Positions 7,046 to 16,056 are shown, numbered from the stretch's first letter. The stretch is DNA of 35,206 nt from an uncultured Anaeroplasma sp. (GCA_945919465.1 CAMEJG010000020.1:1-35206), one strand, 5' to 3'. Notes: generated from the sequence alone by a model not told the origin. Made by a program: numbers and translations.

Positions 7046-8740
7046 TTAATCTAAATATTTTATTCTATAATTTAATAATTTACCTGTATAAACATCTATT
7101 TCAATTTCATAGGTAACATCAATTCTTCTAAAGCTAACAATATAAGCATTATGAATATTATAATCATTTAATTTTACCTTTATTGATGAAACATCATCAA
7201 TAGTTAATAAACAATAATTCAATGCTTGAATTAATGCTTTATCTTTAGTAATAAAGCATTTATTAATATTATCCTCATAATTCTTTTCAATAATTAAATA
7301 ATCTTTTGTTTCATCATCTATTCTAACAATAAATGAATAGCATTGACTCATTCCATATACATAATAATATAATTTATTATCAATAAATTCAAAGTCTATA
7401 CTATAAAATGATGATGATTTTGTTTGAACATTAATTGCATTTCTTGTTATAGTAACTAATTCATCTATATTAGTATAATGCTCACTAATAATATTACCAT
7501 TATAAGCATCAATATAAAAATAAAAGAAATTAACCTCATCATTACCATAAATAATATAAGCTAAGCTATTATTAATAATATCAAGCTTAATACATAAATA
7601 GTTTGTGTTAAAATTAATATTTTTATTATTAATAATATCAAGAACATTATTTTCAGAAATAATATTAGTAAATTTTATATTATTATAGCCATTATTATAT
7701 TTTTCTTGTGCTATACTTTCAAATTCTCCATCATTTTTATCCTGATAATTATAAGCCCAATAAATAAAATCATAATAATTATGAATATATTTTTCCTTAG
7801 CTATAATAGTACCATTTAATCCATTAATTTCTAATCTATAAGTGAAATAATCAGTATCCACATATGCTCTATAAACAAAATTAGTTCTATTAAAACCTTG
7901 AACTAAAGAAATATAATTTATATTAATATTATCAATAATATTTTGATAAACTATATTAGTAATACTTTTTTCATCTATTATATTTTTATTAATAAATATT
8001 TTTTTACTATTAATACTTCTTTGTTCTTCTTTAATAATATCTCCTGTTAAAGCATTAATAGATATTTCATATTTTTTATTTAAATCATATAAAGAAATAA
8101 TATATACTTTATTACCCCTAAGCTTTTCATCTCTTATCTCTTCAAGCTCTACTTCACTACCTATATAATCCTTAGCTCTTGTAATCGCATCAATCATTGA
8201 GATATAAGCACTATTTTCACTATCATAATCAATTAAAGAGATTCTATAATTTAATATTTCATTTGTATCTTTATTAAATGAATAATAATATTTCATATTA
8301 GCAGTATATAAAGAAACATCAATAGCCTTTGTATTAAATGAAGCTAAAGATGATATTTTAGCTTTTAAAATATCATTTTCATCTAATTGAGCTTTTTCTA
8401 AAGCCTGATAATAATATGTATCTAATGTATAACTAAAAGTACTTATTTCATTAGAATTTACTAAATCTAAATTTTCAATACTTCTATCATTTAAATTTGC
8501 TCTAATATAATATTCATTATCATTAGAAATTAATGTAACAATATACTCATTTTCCCATAATCTTTCATATGAAGAATAACTAATATCCTCTTTATTTAAA
8601 TTAAGCTCATTTAATACAAATGAATGAATATCATTATTTTCTGTATATAGATTAGAGCTTAAATCAGTTGTTTTTTCACCACAGGAGGTTAGTAAAAAAA
8701 TACATATTAAAATAAATATATACATATATTTTCTTTTCAT
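7046..8740 (-). CDS. Multi-PepSY surface lipoprotein
   Basis: This 564-residue protein begins with a type II signal peptide ending in the lipobox LLTSC (C20), so it should be lipid-anchored outside the membrane. After that I count about seven modules of PepSY type. Each is a short helix then strands ending in a Y-x-I-x-I-D-x-x-T-G-x-I-L-like line; examples are KKYEISINALTGDIIKEE, TYRLEINGLNGTIIAKE, YFYIDAYNGNIISEH and TYEIEIDVYTGKLLNYR at the C-terminus. PepSY domains are linked to inhibition or folding of secreted proteases and to signalling by adjacent kinases. It is the first gene of an operon with a regulator and a kinase. The module count was made by eye, and the middle ones are weak. 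Confidence 0.75.
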   Translation of the reverse strand: MKRKYMYIFILICIFLLTSCGEKTTDLSSNLYTENNDIHSFVLNELNLNKEDISYSSYERLWENEYIVTLISNDNEYYIRANLNDRSIENLDLVNSNEISTFSYTLDTYYYQALEKAQLDENDILKAKISSLASFNTKAIDVSLYTANMKYYYSFNKDTNEILNYRISLIDYDSENSAYISMIDAITRAKDYIGSEVELEEIRDEKLRGNKVYIISLYDLNKKYEISINALTGDIIKEEQRSINSKKIFINKNIIDEKSITNIVYQNIIDNININYISLVQGFNRTNFVYRAYVDTDYFTYRLEINGLNGTIIAKEKYIHNYYDFIYWAYNYQDKNDGEFESIAQEKYNNGYNNIKFTNIISENNVLDIINNKNINFNTNYLCIKLDIINNSLAYIIYGNDEVNFFYFYIDAYNGNIISEHYTNIDELVTITRNAINVQTKSSSFYSIDFEFIDNKLYYYVYGMSQCYSFIVRIDDETKDYLIIEKNYEDNINKCFITKDKALIQALNYCLLTIDDVSSIKVKLNDYNIHNAYIVSFRRIDVTYEIEIDVYTGKLLNYRIKYLD

Positions 8741-8766
8741 TGTATCTACCTCCTTGTATTTTTAAA

Positions 8767-8795
8767 ATTATAAATAAACATAATTAAATTGTAAT
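8767..8795 (-). promoter_or_regulatory. Putative promoter of the PepSY/two-component operon
   Basis: On the minus strand, ATTACA (8795-8790), a 17-bp spacer and TATAAT (8772-8767) lie about 27 bp before the AAGGAGGTAGATACA ribosome-binding site of the lipoprotein gene. The -35 match is modest. A 14-bp AT-only palindrome further upstream, near 8845, could be a regulator site but is not distinctive in this composition. Confidence 0.4.
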
Positions 8796-8890
8796 TAAGA
8801 ATTAATTATCTTTTTTCCTAATTTTTAGTATATCTTAACATATTTAATTTTAAAATTAAATATAAATTAAAAATGAATATGCTTTTAATT

Positions 8891-8915
8891 AAAAAAACCC
8901 TGAATTAATCAGAGT
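8891..8915 (-). terminator. Terminator after the ispE operon
   Basis: On the minus strand a 7-bp stem, ACTCTGA and TCAGGGT (one U-G pair), with a 5-nt loop is followed by seven T. It overlaps the last codons of the frameshifted membrane-protein gene, whose stop lies in the loop. Confidence 0.65.
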
Positions 8916-9335
8916 AACTACTTATAGAAATATAAATATGACAAATTCCAAAAATAATAGAAAAAACAATTAATAAAAAATATCCTAATAATATTCCAGA
9001 TATTAAAAATATTAATGTTGGAATAATAGATAAAGAATAGGATTTGAATAAATTATATTTATTTTGAAAAATTATCCAAATAATTAAATATAAAAATAAT
9101 AATATTCCATTAATAATTAAATAAAATAAAAGTGCATTATTAAAATAAAAGTTTATATATGTATAGGGAATATTAAATATCATTAAAATAAAACAACCAT
9201 ATCTTCCTATTTGTTCAAATAATTCTATAATTTTATTGTTTTTTTTGTTATATTTTTATTTTTTATAGAATAAATAATATTAGGTATCATTATAATAGTC
9301 ATAATGATTAATCCATAATAATTAAACCAATCCAT
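8905..9335 (-). pseudogene. Membrane protein gene split by a -1 frameshift at an A8 run
   Basis: From ATG at 9335, behind AGGTGATATT, the frame reads MDWFNYYGLIIMTIIMIPN and more, then stops at a TAG just after a run of eight A (9239-9246 on the plus strand as T). A -1 shift at that run opens a second frame, KIIELFEQIGRYGCFILMIF, continuing without break to the stop at 8905. The joined product would be about 143 residues with four hydrophobic helices; it resembles a small uncharacterised membrane-protein family I recall with the same IEQIGRYGCF pattern. The site fits A-AAA-AAA slippage exactly, so a sequencing error, decay, transcript slippage or programmed frameshifting are all possible. The ispE stop sits in its ribosome-binding site, so it is in that operon. 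Confidence 0.7.
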
Positions 9336-9343
9336 AATATCAC

Positions 9344-10165
9344 CTATAATAATGTTGTTAATTTAATATAAGTATCTTCTGGAAGAATATCTTTAATATT
9401 ATTAATATCCTCATTAGAAGGATTTAAAATAAACATTGTAGGACCACTACCACTAATATGAACTTTATTATTAATAGATAATCTAGTATATAAATATCTT
9501 AATTCACTACTTAATAATAAAGAAGCTTTATTTAAATCATTAAAAATATTATTATTTAATAGTTCAATATCATTATTTTCTAAAGCATTAATAATATTTT
9601 CTTCATTATTATGTCTATCCTTAAATTCATATTCATAATTTTCATAAACCTTTTTTGTTGATAAACCAAATGAAGGCTTAATTAATAATAATTTTATTTT
9701 ATTAATATTAATATTTAATGGATTAACAATTTCTCCATAATGACTACATTTTGCTATTTTTGTTTTAATAAAAAAAGCTACATCACTGCCTAAAAAGCTA
9801 CATAAATGTTCAAGTTCGCTATCAGATATTTCAGGTTTATATAATTTTCTTAAACCTCGTAATACTGCAGCAGCATCGCTACTACCACCTGCAAGTCCTG
9901 CTTCTAAAGGAATGTTTTTTTTATATTTTATTTTTACTCCACCATTAATATTATAAGTAGAAAAGAATAAAGAGGCAGCTTTATACATAATATTATCTTT
10001 AATATTATTATCAACTATTAATATTTCATGATATTTTTCTAATTCAATTTCATCATAAATATTAATAGGTACCATTATCGTATTTACAATATGATAATTT
10101 CTTTCATCCTTATTTAAAACCTCAAGTGTTAAATTAATTTTTGCATAAGCTTTCTCTAATACCAT
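9344..10165 (-). CDS. ispE: 4-diphosphocytidyl-2-C-methyl-D-erythritol kinase
   Basis: This 273-residue GHMP kinase performs the ATP-dependent phosphorylation step of the methylerythritol phosphate route to isoprenoids. It opens with KAYAKINLTLEV, has the ATP-binding PLEAGLAGGSSDAAAV at residues 86-101 and the C-terminal HISGSGPTMFIL motif. Length is normal. The ATG lies 3 bp after the yabG TAG, and that stop is part of the GAGGTAG ribosome-binding site, indicating coupled translation. The order rnmV-rsmA-yabG-ispE matches the Bacillus arrangement minus veg and sspF. Its presence implies the MEP rather than the mevalonate route in this organism. Confidence 0.94.
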   Translation of the reverse strand: MVLEKAYAKINLTLEVLNKDERNYHIVNTIMVPINIYDEIELEKYHEILIVDNNIKDNIMYKAASLFFSTYNINGGVKIKYKKNIPLEAGLAGGSSDAAAVLRGLRKLYKPEISDSELEHLCSFLGSDVAFFIKTKIAKCSHYGEIVNPLNININKIKLLLIKPSFGLSTKKVYENYEYEFKDRHNNEENIINALENNDIELLNNNIFNDLNKASLLLSSELRYLYTRLSINNKVHISGSGPTMFILNPSNEDINNIKDILPEDTYIKLTTLL

Positions 10166-10168
10166 AAA

Positions 10169-10936
10169 CTACCTCACTAATAATCGCATCTTTCCATAAC
10201 TTTCAACACCACCAATATTAACCTTTTTAATTTTTGAAACTCTACTAATTGATAAAATATCAATTATTTGATTTATTGGTGTTATCGCAGCTAAAATAGC
10301 TACTAATGCAGGATCATATGCTTCTATTTTTTCTCTATTTATTGATGAAGCTGAATTAGCACCAGAAGCAATTATTGCTTCTAAATTACTACTACACGCT
10401 CCAGCAAATACATAAATATCATCTAAAGAATATTTTTCTCTTATTTTTAATACTGAATTCATAAAATGAATTGAATTTTTATAATTATTTAAATCTTTTT
10501 TATCTTTTCCATTAAAAGAATCATGTCCCGTTATTATTACTATATTAGGTCTATATTTATTAATATCTTTTAATACTCTATCTTTTATTAATTCTTCTTT
10601 TGATAATATTCCATTTGCATAAATACCTATAGATTTATATAAATCTAAGCATTTATTTAAATATTCATTATCACTATCATAATGTAATATTTTACCTGTA
10701 ATATGATCTATTTTACCTTTATATTGTTCTACTATTCTATTTTTATAATTTATTTCTTCTAAAGAATTCTTTTCAAATTCAGAATTTAATACCTCATTTA
10801 AATCAGAAATTGGAGCATCTGCAATAATTCTTATAAATACTCCTGATAGTAATGCAATATTATTATTAATATTTAATATTTTAAAAATAATATCACCATT
10901 ATATTTTTTTCTAATAACAATAGAACCAATATCCAT
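10169..10936 (-). CDS. yabG: YabG-type sporulation protease
   Basis: The 255-residue protein matches YabG, the protease that processes spore coat proteins in Bacillota. Recognisable blocks are GSIVIRKKYNGDIIFKI at the start, LHYDSDNEYLNKCLDLYKSI, PNIVIITGHDSFNGK, the cysteine-containing FAGACSSNLEAIIASGANSA, and IGGVESYGKMRL near the end. It is somewhat shorter than Bacillus YabG (about 290) but keeps all the blocks. It sits between rsmA and ispE as in Bacillus. Its survival suggests the organism sporulates or descends from a recent sporeformer; no other spore gene is in the window. No separate promoter was seen; it follows rsmA by 25 bp with an AGGTGATATA ribosome-binding site. Confidence 0.85.
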   Translation of the reverse strand: MDIGSIVIRKKYNGDIIFKILNINNNIALLSGVFIRIIADAPISDLNEVLNSEFEKNSLEEINYKNRIVEQYKGKIDHITGKILHYDSDNEYLNKCLDLYKSIGIYANGILSKEELIKDRVLKDINKYRPNIVIITGHDSFNGKDKKDLNNYKNSIHFMNSVLKIREKYSLDDIYVFAGACSSNLEAIIASGANSASSINREKIEAYDPALVAILAAITPINQIIDILSISRVSKIKKVNIGGVESYGKMRLLVR

Positions 10937-10961
10937 TATATCACCTAAGGTAATATATGAA

Positions 10962-11828
10962 TTATAAATTATAATTATGAATTATATAATTATCTAATAA
11001 AACAAAATCATTAATCGATAATTCTTCAGCTCTAACAGTAGTCTTTATATTATTATCATTAAGCATTTTTAATATAAATTCTTTATTATAATATGTAGAT
11101 AAATTATTAATTAATGTTTTTCTTCTTTGACTAAAAGCTTCTCTAATAAATTTAAAGAAATGTTCTTCATTTATAGCATTATATAAAGGATTTTCATATA
11201 AATCTAATCTAATAACTGCACTATCTACATTTGGAGAAGGAATAAATACTGTTCTTGGTACCTTAAACATTTTTTTAGCATTACATCTATAGCCTACCGC
11301 TATAGATAATGCATTATAATCCTTAGTTTTAGGTTTTCCACAAATTCTATCAGCTACTTCTAATTGCATCATTAATACATATCTAGTTATTAATTTAGTT
11401 TTACTTAATAATCCTAAAATAATTGGAGTAGTAATATAATATGGTAAATTAGCAACTACATATATTTTTTTATAATCCTTTAAATATTTATTAATATCTT
11501 CATTAATATCTATATCTAAAATATCTTCATTTATTACTAAATAATTATTATATTCCTTTAAATTATCATTTAATATAGGAATTAAATCCTTATCTATTTC
11601 ATAGCATAAAACAAATCCAGCTTTATTACATAAATGCTCAGTTAAGCTACCTAAGCCAGGACCTATTTCTATTACTGCAGTTTCTTTATCTAATTCAGAA
11701 GCATCACATATTGACAAAAGGATATTTTGATCTGTTAAGAAATTTTGACCAAATTTCTTTTTTGCATCTAAATTATTATTTTTTAAAATATTATTAATAA
11801 AATTTTGATTTCCTATGTTAGCTGACAT
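10962..11828 (-). CDS. rsmA: 16S rRNA dimethyladenosine transferase
   Basis: The enzyme (also called KsgA) dimethylates the two adjacent adenines near the 3' end of 16S rRNA during small-subunit maturation. The 288-residue protein has KKFGQNFLTD, the SAM motif VIEIGPGLGSLTEHL, and NLPYYITTPIILGLL (motif IV, N-L-P-Y). The C-terminal helical domain contains FSQRRKTLINNL. All are in place and the length is normal. It overlaps rnmV by 16 bp in a different frame, so the two are read from one transcript. The ribosome-binding site is poor (GGATTTAG, some distance upstream), consistent with coupling to rnmV. Confidence 0.94.
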   Translation of the reverse strand: MSANIGNQNFINNILKNNNLDAKKKFGQNFLTDQNILLSICDASELDKETAVIEIGPGLGSLTEHLCNKAGFVLCYEIDKDLIPILNDNLKEYNNYLVINEDILDIDINEDINKYLKDYKKIYVVANLPYYITTPIILGLLSKTKLITRYVLMMQLEVADRICGKPKTKDYNALSIAVGYRCNAKKMFKVPRTVFIPSPNVDSAVIRLDLYENPLYNAINEEHFFKFIREAFSQRRKTLINNLSTYYNKEFILKMLNDNNIKTTVRAEELSINDFVLLDNYIIHNYNL

Positions 11829-12346
11829 ATTATTTTTTCTAAATCCTTTTTTGTTATTTGTAATATATTTAATCTTTTTAAAAATGTTTTTGAATTTGGT
11901 TTACCTATATTTAAATAATCTGATATTTTATCTCTTAATTCACTACTATTTTCTTTTCCTATAAGATTTAAACTATATAGTTCATTAACTGTAATTGTAT
12001 TAACATTATTACAAGAAGTATATACATTATTTAATGCATCAATTATAGCTTCTATTGATGCATGTTCTATACCTACTTTTTTATGATTATTACTGATACA
12101 ATCTTTTTTTCTTAAAAAGGCATGTTTACAATTACTAATATTTTCATCTATTGTTTTTCTTATTTTTTCACCTGGTGAATCAGGATCTGTAAATACGATA
12201 ATATTATTATTTTTAGACAATTCCTTTAAATAATTAATAGTTTCCTTACTTATTTCACTACCATTTGTAATTACACAATTGGCATCAGGTATTGCTTTTA
12301 AAACTTTATCTACATCATGTATTCCTTCAACCACAATAATATCCAT
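11813..12346 (-). CDS. rnmV: Ribonuclease M5
   Basis: This Toprim-family nuclease of 177 residues matures 5S rRNA in Bacillota. It begins MDIIVVEGIHDVDKV with the catalytic glutamate in VEG, and carries the DPDSPGEKIR motif with the metal-binding aspartates. The C-terminal third (GKPNSKTFLKRLN) is typical. An in-frame TTG at 12361 precedes it, but that TTG lies within the TTGGAG ribosome-binding site, so the ATG at 12346 is the start. It is the first gene of the rnmV-rsmA-yabG-ispE operon, with an extended -10 promoter just upstream. Confidence 0.9.
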   Translation of the reverse strand: MDIIVVEGIHDVDKVLKAIPDANCVITNGSEISKETINYLKELSKNNNIIVFTDPDSPGEKIRKTIDENISNCKHAFLRKKDCISNNHKKVGIEHASIEAIIDALNNVYTSCNNVNTITVNELYSLNLIGKENSSELRDKISDYLNIGKPNSKTFLKRLNILQITKKDLEKIICQLT

Positions 12347-12370
12347 AATAATCAACTCCAAGCGTGAATA

Positions 12371-12379
12371 ATTATAGCA
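12371..12379 (-). promoter_or_regulatory. Extended -10 promoter of the rnmV operon
   Basis: The minus strand reads TGCTATAAT, a perfect -10 with the TGn extension, 24 bp before the rnmV start codon. No good -35 is present, which is usual for extended -10 promoters. Confidence 0.6.
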
Positions 12380-12438
12380 TAATTATAAATAAAATAAAAT
12401 TTATTAATAACGTTTTATTCACAATAAAAAAATCTAAA

Positions 12439-12526
12439 TAATATAGAAATGTTTTTTAATTTCTTCTATATTATATTTTCTAAGCTTTATTTATACAAAA
12501 TATGGAATACATTTTGCATTCCATAT
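12439..12526 (-). terminator. Two hairpins after the HD-protein gene
   Basis: The first in transcription order is ATATGGAAT (12500-12508) with ATTCCATAT (12518-12526), 9 bp, followed on the minus strand by TTTTGTAT. The second is TAATATAGAA (12439-12448) with TTCTATATTA (12464-12473), 10 bp, with a T7 run starting about 7 nt later. Together they separate the HD gene from the rnmV operon. Confidence 0.5.
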
Positions 12527-12530
12527 CATT

Positions 12531-13742
12531 TTAATCTTCAAAATAATAAATTCTTTCTATTTCTTTATAACTTGAGGTTCTTAATCCTTTTATTATTGGA
12601 GAATATTGATCTAATGATTTTATATCACCATTAGGTAATAACACCTTTATATCATTTATATCACTCTTTTTGCTATGCATATAAGCAACTCCACTTACCT
12701 TAGAATGCTTATAAAAATATTTTCCATTAGTATTATTATATTTTTCATTTATTCTATTTAATTCTTCTATAGTTGGCTCATTAGCAAGCTCAATAAAATT
12801 GAATAAATGTCTATCTAAAAAAGCATTAGCTAATGTATTTAATATTTTATCCTTTGATCTTGTTAATTGTTTAATAAAACCATTAACATAAGAATCATCC
12901 AAATTAATATATTCTAATATATTATCATTATTTTTTAATACAGAAATAAATGAATCTATTGATGCATCTATTTCTTTATTATCTAATGCTAAATCCTTTA
13001 ATCTAGCATAAATTCCTTCTAAAATACATTCATAGCTTCTAGCAACAGGATGATAATATACTTGAAAATACATATGATATCTACTCATAAGATAGGATTC
13101 TATAGAATGAACACCACTAGCTCTAACCATAACCTGATTATCTTTAATTAGCATACTTCTTAAAATTCTAAAATAATCAATATGACCATAAGCTGCTCCT
13201 GTGAAATAAGCATCTCTTGATAAATAATCCATTCTATCTACATCTAGTTGAGAAGAAACTAATGATTCTATTAATGGAAATTTTCCACTATGAGATATTA
13301 CAGATGCAATATCATTAGCTAAATTATCATTAATTGATAATATTTTATTTACATCAGTTAATGGAGATAATATTAACGAAACTGACATGTCCTCATGGCT
13401 TTTTTCCATTACATTTTCAAAAGCATGAGAATATGGTCCATGACCAATATCATGTAACAATGCTGAACATAAAAATACAAGCTTTTCATATTCTGATATT
13501 TCATTCATTCCCATAACATTTGTAATAACTAAATTAGCCATTTGATAGGCTCCTAATGAATGAGTAAATCTTGAATGCTCTGCTGTTTGAAAAACCATAC
13601 TAACTCCACTTAATTGTCTTATTCTTCTTAATCTTTGAATTTCTTTAGAATCAATTAAATCACTAATAAGCTTATAATCAACAGTTATATATCCATATAA
13701 TGGATCTCTAAAAACCTTTGTTCTTTCTAATTTTGTAAACAT
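12531..13742 (-). CDS. HD-superfamily phosphohydrolase (dGTPase-like, YwfO group)
   Basis: This 403-residue soluble HD-domain enzyme has the metal ligands H61 (RFTHSLG), H97-D98 (LLHDIGHGPYSHAFE) and an aspartate in LDVDRMDYLSRDAYFTG, the order seen in dGTP triphosphohydrolase relatives. Family members hydrolyse dNTPs or related phosphoesters. Family length is about 400-440, so this is complete. It is monocistronic, read leftward from a promoter back-to-back with that of the pectate lyase gene. The ATG follows AAGGTGGGATACA. The substrate cannot be told from sequence. Confidence 0.85.
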   Translation of the reverse strand: MFTKLERTKVFRDPLYGYITVDYKLISDLIDSKEIQRLRRIRQLSGVSMVFQTAEHSRFTHSLGAYQMANLVITNVMGMNEISEYEKLVFLCSALLHDIGHGPYSHAFENVMEKSHEDMSVSLILSPLTDVNKILSINDNLANDIASVISHSGKFPLIESLVSSQLDVDRMDYLSRDAYFTGAAYGHIDYFRILRSMLIKDNQVMVRASGVHSIESYLMSRYHMYFQVYYHPVARSYECILEGIYARLKDLALDNKEIDASIDSFISVLKNNDNILEYINLDDSYVNGFIKQLTRSKDKILNTLANAFLDRHLFNFIELANEPTIEELNRINEKYNNTNGKYFYKHSKVSGVAYMHSKKSDINDIKVLLPNGDIKSLDQYSPIIKGLRTSSYKEIERIYYFED

Positions 13743-13761
13743 TGTATCCCACCTTATTACT

Positions 13762-13789
13762 ATTTTAGCATAAATTAATATATTTTCAA
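13762..13789 (-). promoter_or_regulatory. Promoter of the HD phosphohydrolase gene
   Basis: On the minus strand, TTGAAA (13789-13784), a 16-bp spacer and TAAAAT (13767-13762) with a TGC extension lie 19 bp before the start codon. Its -35 is 1 bp from the -35 of the divergent pectate-lyase promoter. Confidence 0.5.
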
Positions 13790-13790
13790 C

Positions 13791-13819
13791 TTTACATAAT
13801 TTAAGAAATGCTTTATCAT
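13791..13819 (+). promoter_or_regulatory. Promoter of the pectate lyase gene
   Basis: TTTACA (13791-13796), a 17-bp spacer and TATCAT (13814-13819) precede the ATAAGGAG ribosome-binding site. A further TATAAT at about 13825 is also available but lacks a -35. No operator palindrome like that upstream of the methylesterase was seen here. Confidence 0.45.
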
Positions 13820-13853
13820 AAATAATATAATTATAAGGAGAAAAAATATTATT

Positions 13854-16028
13854 ATGAAAAAGAAAATAACACCTTATTTATTTTTAGGAATTTCAATTTT
13901 AACTTTAGCTTCGTGTCAACAAATAAATCCATCTATTAATCATAGTGAAAAAACAAAAACTAATATTTCTTCTACTATTTTAGCAGAACCTTCTACAAAT
14001 AATACTTCTCAAGGTAGTTCAACTTCTACACCTTCAAATGAAAGTACTTCTACAAATGTAGCTGTTAGTACACCAACAAGTGTACCTACATCTTTACCAA
14101 CAAGTACGCCAAGTAGTAATCCTACAAGTGCACCAACAAGTACGCCAAGTAATAATCCTACAAGCGCACCTACAAGTACTTCTACTAGTGTACCTACAAG
14201 CACTCCTACAAGTACTCCTACAAGTGTACCTACTAGTACTCCAACAAATACGATAACTAGCAATACTTCTAATCCTTCTACAAGTATAGCTACAAGTAGT
14301 CCTATTACTACAACAATTAAACCTACAAGCACTCCAACTAGTGCACCTACAAGTACTCCTACAACTACAAAAACAAGTAATACATCTAATACAACTACAA
14401 GTACTTTTGTTCCTGTAGAAACAGAAATTAAGCTTGTTGAAAATGGAGATTATGGAAATAGCTGTTATGGAATATTTACTCCAATAATTAATAACGAAAA
14501 CTCTACTGATTATATAGTTAGGTATAAAAAAGAAAATACTAGTAATTTTATCACTATAGATAGTGAGTTAATAAGAAAAGAGGGAGAAAATATTCGTTAT
14601 GATATTGTAGGATTAGAAAAAGGAAATTATACAATTAGAATTGAAGCTTCTAATAGTGTTTATAAGGAATATAATACTACAATAGCTGAATATGATAAAT
14701 CTGGGTATGCACATTTTAATTATACAAATGGTGTAGGAGCATATAAGGATTCTGGATTAATAAAAGATAATACTAATATAGTTTATGTAACTGATTCAAA
14801 TAAAAATACCGTAAAGGCAACAATTAATGGTAAAGAATATACAGGATTAACTAATATATTAGTTGCTCAAAAGGATTCTAAAGTTCCATTAAATATAAGA
14901 ATAATAGGTTCAATAAACACCGCTCAATGGAATAAAAAAACTTATTCAGCTGCAGGAAGTACTGAAGAAAGAAGAAATCAGCTTGAAAGTCATATTAAAG
15001 CTACTACTGATAAAACAAATTGGTCAAGTGGAAAATTAGATCAAAAATATATTATTAGTAAAGGCATTAATAGTATGTCAAATGATATAAATAATGGTAT
15101 TACTGTACTTAATGGATTAACTAATTACATCAAATATAGCTCATCTGATAAGGAATATGATTCTTATTTTAATGATTTAGATGTTAAGGATGCTTCTAAT
15201 ATCACTATAGAAGGTATTGGAAGTGATGCTAAAATCTTCCAATGGGGCTTTACATTTAGCAAATGTAATTCTATAGAGGTTAGAAATATAACATTCAGTG
15301 ATTATACTGAGGATGCAATAGGATTCCAAGGTGGAAGTAACTCTAATATGGATTTTGGAAATTATTGGGTTCATAATTGTGTTTTTAACGTTGGAGTAAA
15401 TAATTGGGATGTAACCTTTGAAAAGGATAAAGGTGATGGTGATGGAGCTACAGATTTAAAATACTGTCATAATGTTACCTTCTCTTATTTAGTATATAAT
15501 AATACTCATAAAACAAATTTGATTGGTGGAAGTGATAGTGCTTATCAATATAATATAACATTACATCATAATTATTATAATAAAGCCTCCTCTAGACTTC
15601 CTTTAGCAAGACAAGCAAATATGCATTTTTATAATAACTATTATAATAACTGTTCTACTGCTCAGGATATTAGAGCAAATGCCTTTGTATTAAGTGAAAA
15701 TAATTATTTCTATAATTGTAAAAATGCTCAAAAAGTAGTAATAAATAATACTTATACTAAAACTGTTATTAAATCTGTAAATGATTACTATGAAGGTACA
15801 TGTAATTCTCAAGCTACTAAAACTACAAGAGATGATTCTTCATTATCTGGAAACTGTAAACCTGATAATGGGGTTACAAATTATACAAATTTTGATACTA
15901 ACTCATCACTATTTTATTATGATTCAGTTAATAAAAAAACTATAGCTGATAATATGCTAGAAGCAAAAGATGTAAAAGCATTTGTTATAAAAAATGCAGG
16001 TATTTGTGGTGGAAAAGTATATAATTAA
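13854..16028 (+). CDS. Surface pectate lyase lipoprotein, PL1-like, with Pro-Thr-Ser linker
   Basis: The 724-residue protein opens with a type II signal peptide (lipobox LTLASC, C21). Residues about 45-185 are a Ser/Thr/Pro-rich linker made of PTSxPTS units that probably spans the cell wall. A short beta-sandwich-like region (about 190-280) precedes the catalytic right-handed beta-helix, about 300-690. That part has the PL1-type calcium-site region with D528, D530 and D534 in DGDGATDLKY, then THKTNLIGGSDS, and LHHNYYNKASSRLPLAR, where R581 aligns with the catalytic arginine of PelC. It would cleave demethylated pectin by beta-elimination outside the cell. The next gene encodes the pectin methylesterase that makes its substrate. 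The PL1 assignment is from motifs; another beta-helix lyase family is possible. Confidence 0.85.
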   Translation: MKKKITPYLFLGISILTLASCQQINPSINHSEKTKTNISSTILAEPSTNNTSQGSSTSTPSNESTSTNVAVSTPTSVPTSLPTSTPSSNPTSAPTSTPSNNPTSAPTSTSTSVPTSTPTSTPTSVPTSTPTNTITSNTSNPSTSIATSSPITTTIKPTSTPTSAPTSTPTTTKTSNTSNTTTSTFVPVETEIKLVENGDYGNSCYGIFTPIINNENSTDYIVRYKKENTSNFITIDSELIRKEGENIRYDIVGLEKGNYTIRIEASNSVYKEYNTTIAEYDKSGYAHFNYTNGVGAYKDSGLIKDNTNIVYVTDSNKNTVKATINGKEYTGLTNILVAQKDSKVPLNIRIIGSINTAQWNKKTYSAAGSTEERRNQLESHIKATTDKTNWSSGKLDQKYIISKGINSMSNDINNGITVLNGLTNYIKYSSSDKEYDSYFNDLDVKDASNITIEGIGSDAKIFQWGFTFSKCNSIEVRNITFSDYTEDAIGFQGGSNSNMDFGNYWVHNCVFNVGVNNWDVTFEKDKGDGDGATDLKYCHNVTFSYLVYNNTHKTNLIGGSDSAYQYNITLHHNYYNKASSRLPLARQANMHFYNNYYNNCSTAQDIRANAFVLSENNYFYNCKNAQKVVINNTYTKTVIKSVNDYYEGTCNSQATKTTRDDSSLSGNCKPDNGVTNYTNFDTNSSLFYYDSVNKKTIADNMLEAKDVKAFVIKNAGICGGKVYN
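14070..14370 (+). repeat. Low-complexity PTS-coding repeat in the pectate lyase gene
   Basis: Irregular tandem units such as CCTACAAGTGCACC and CCAACAAGTACGCC encode Pro-Thr-Ser-x. The unit is less regular than in the neighbouring gene, suggesting an older array. The repeat leaves other frames open on both strands, which are not genes. Confidence 0.8.
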
Positions 16029-16056
16029 ATATAAAAAATAATTTATTATAAAGATT

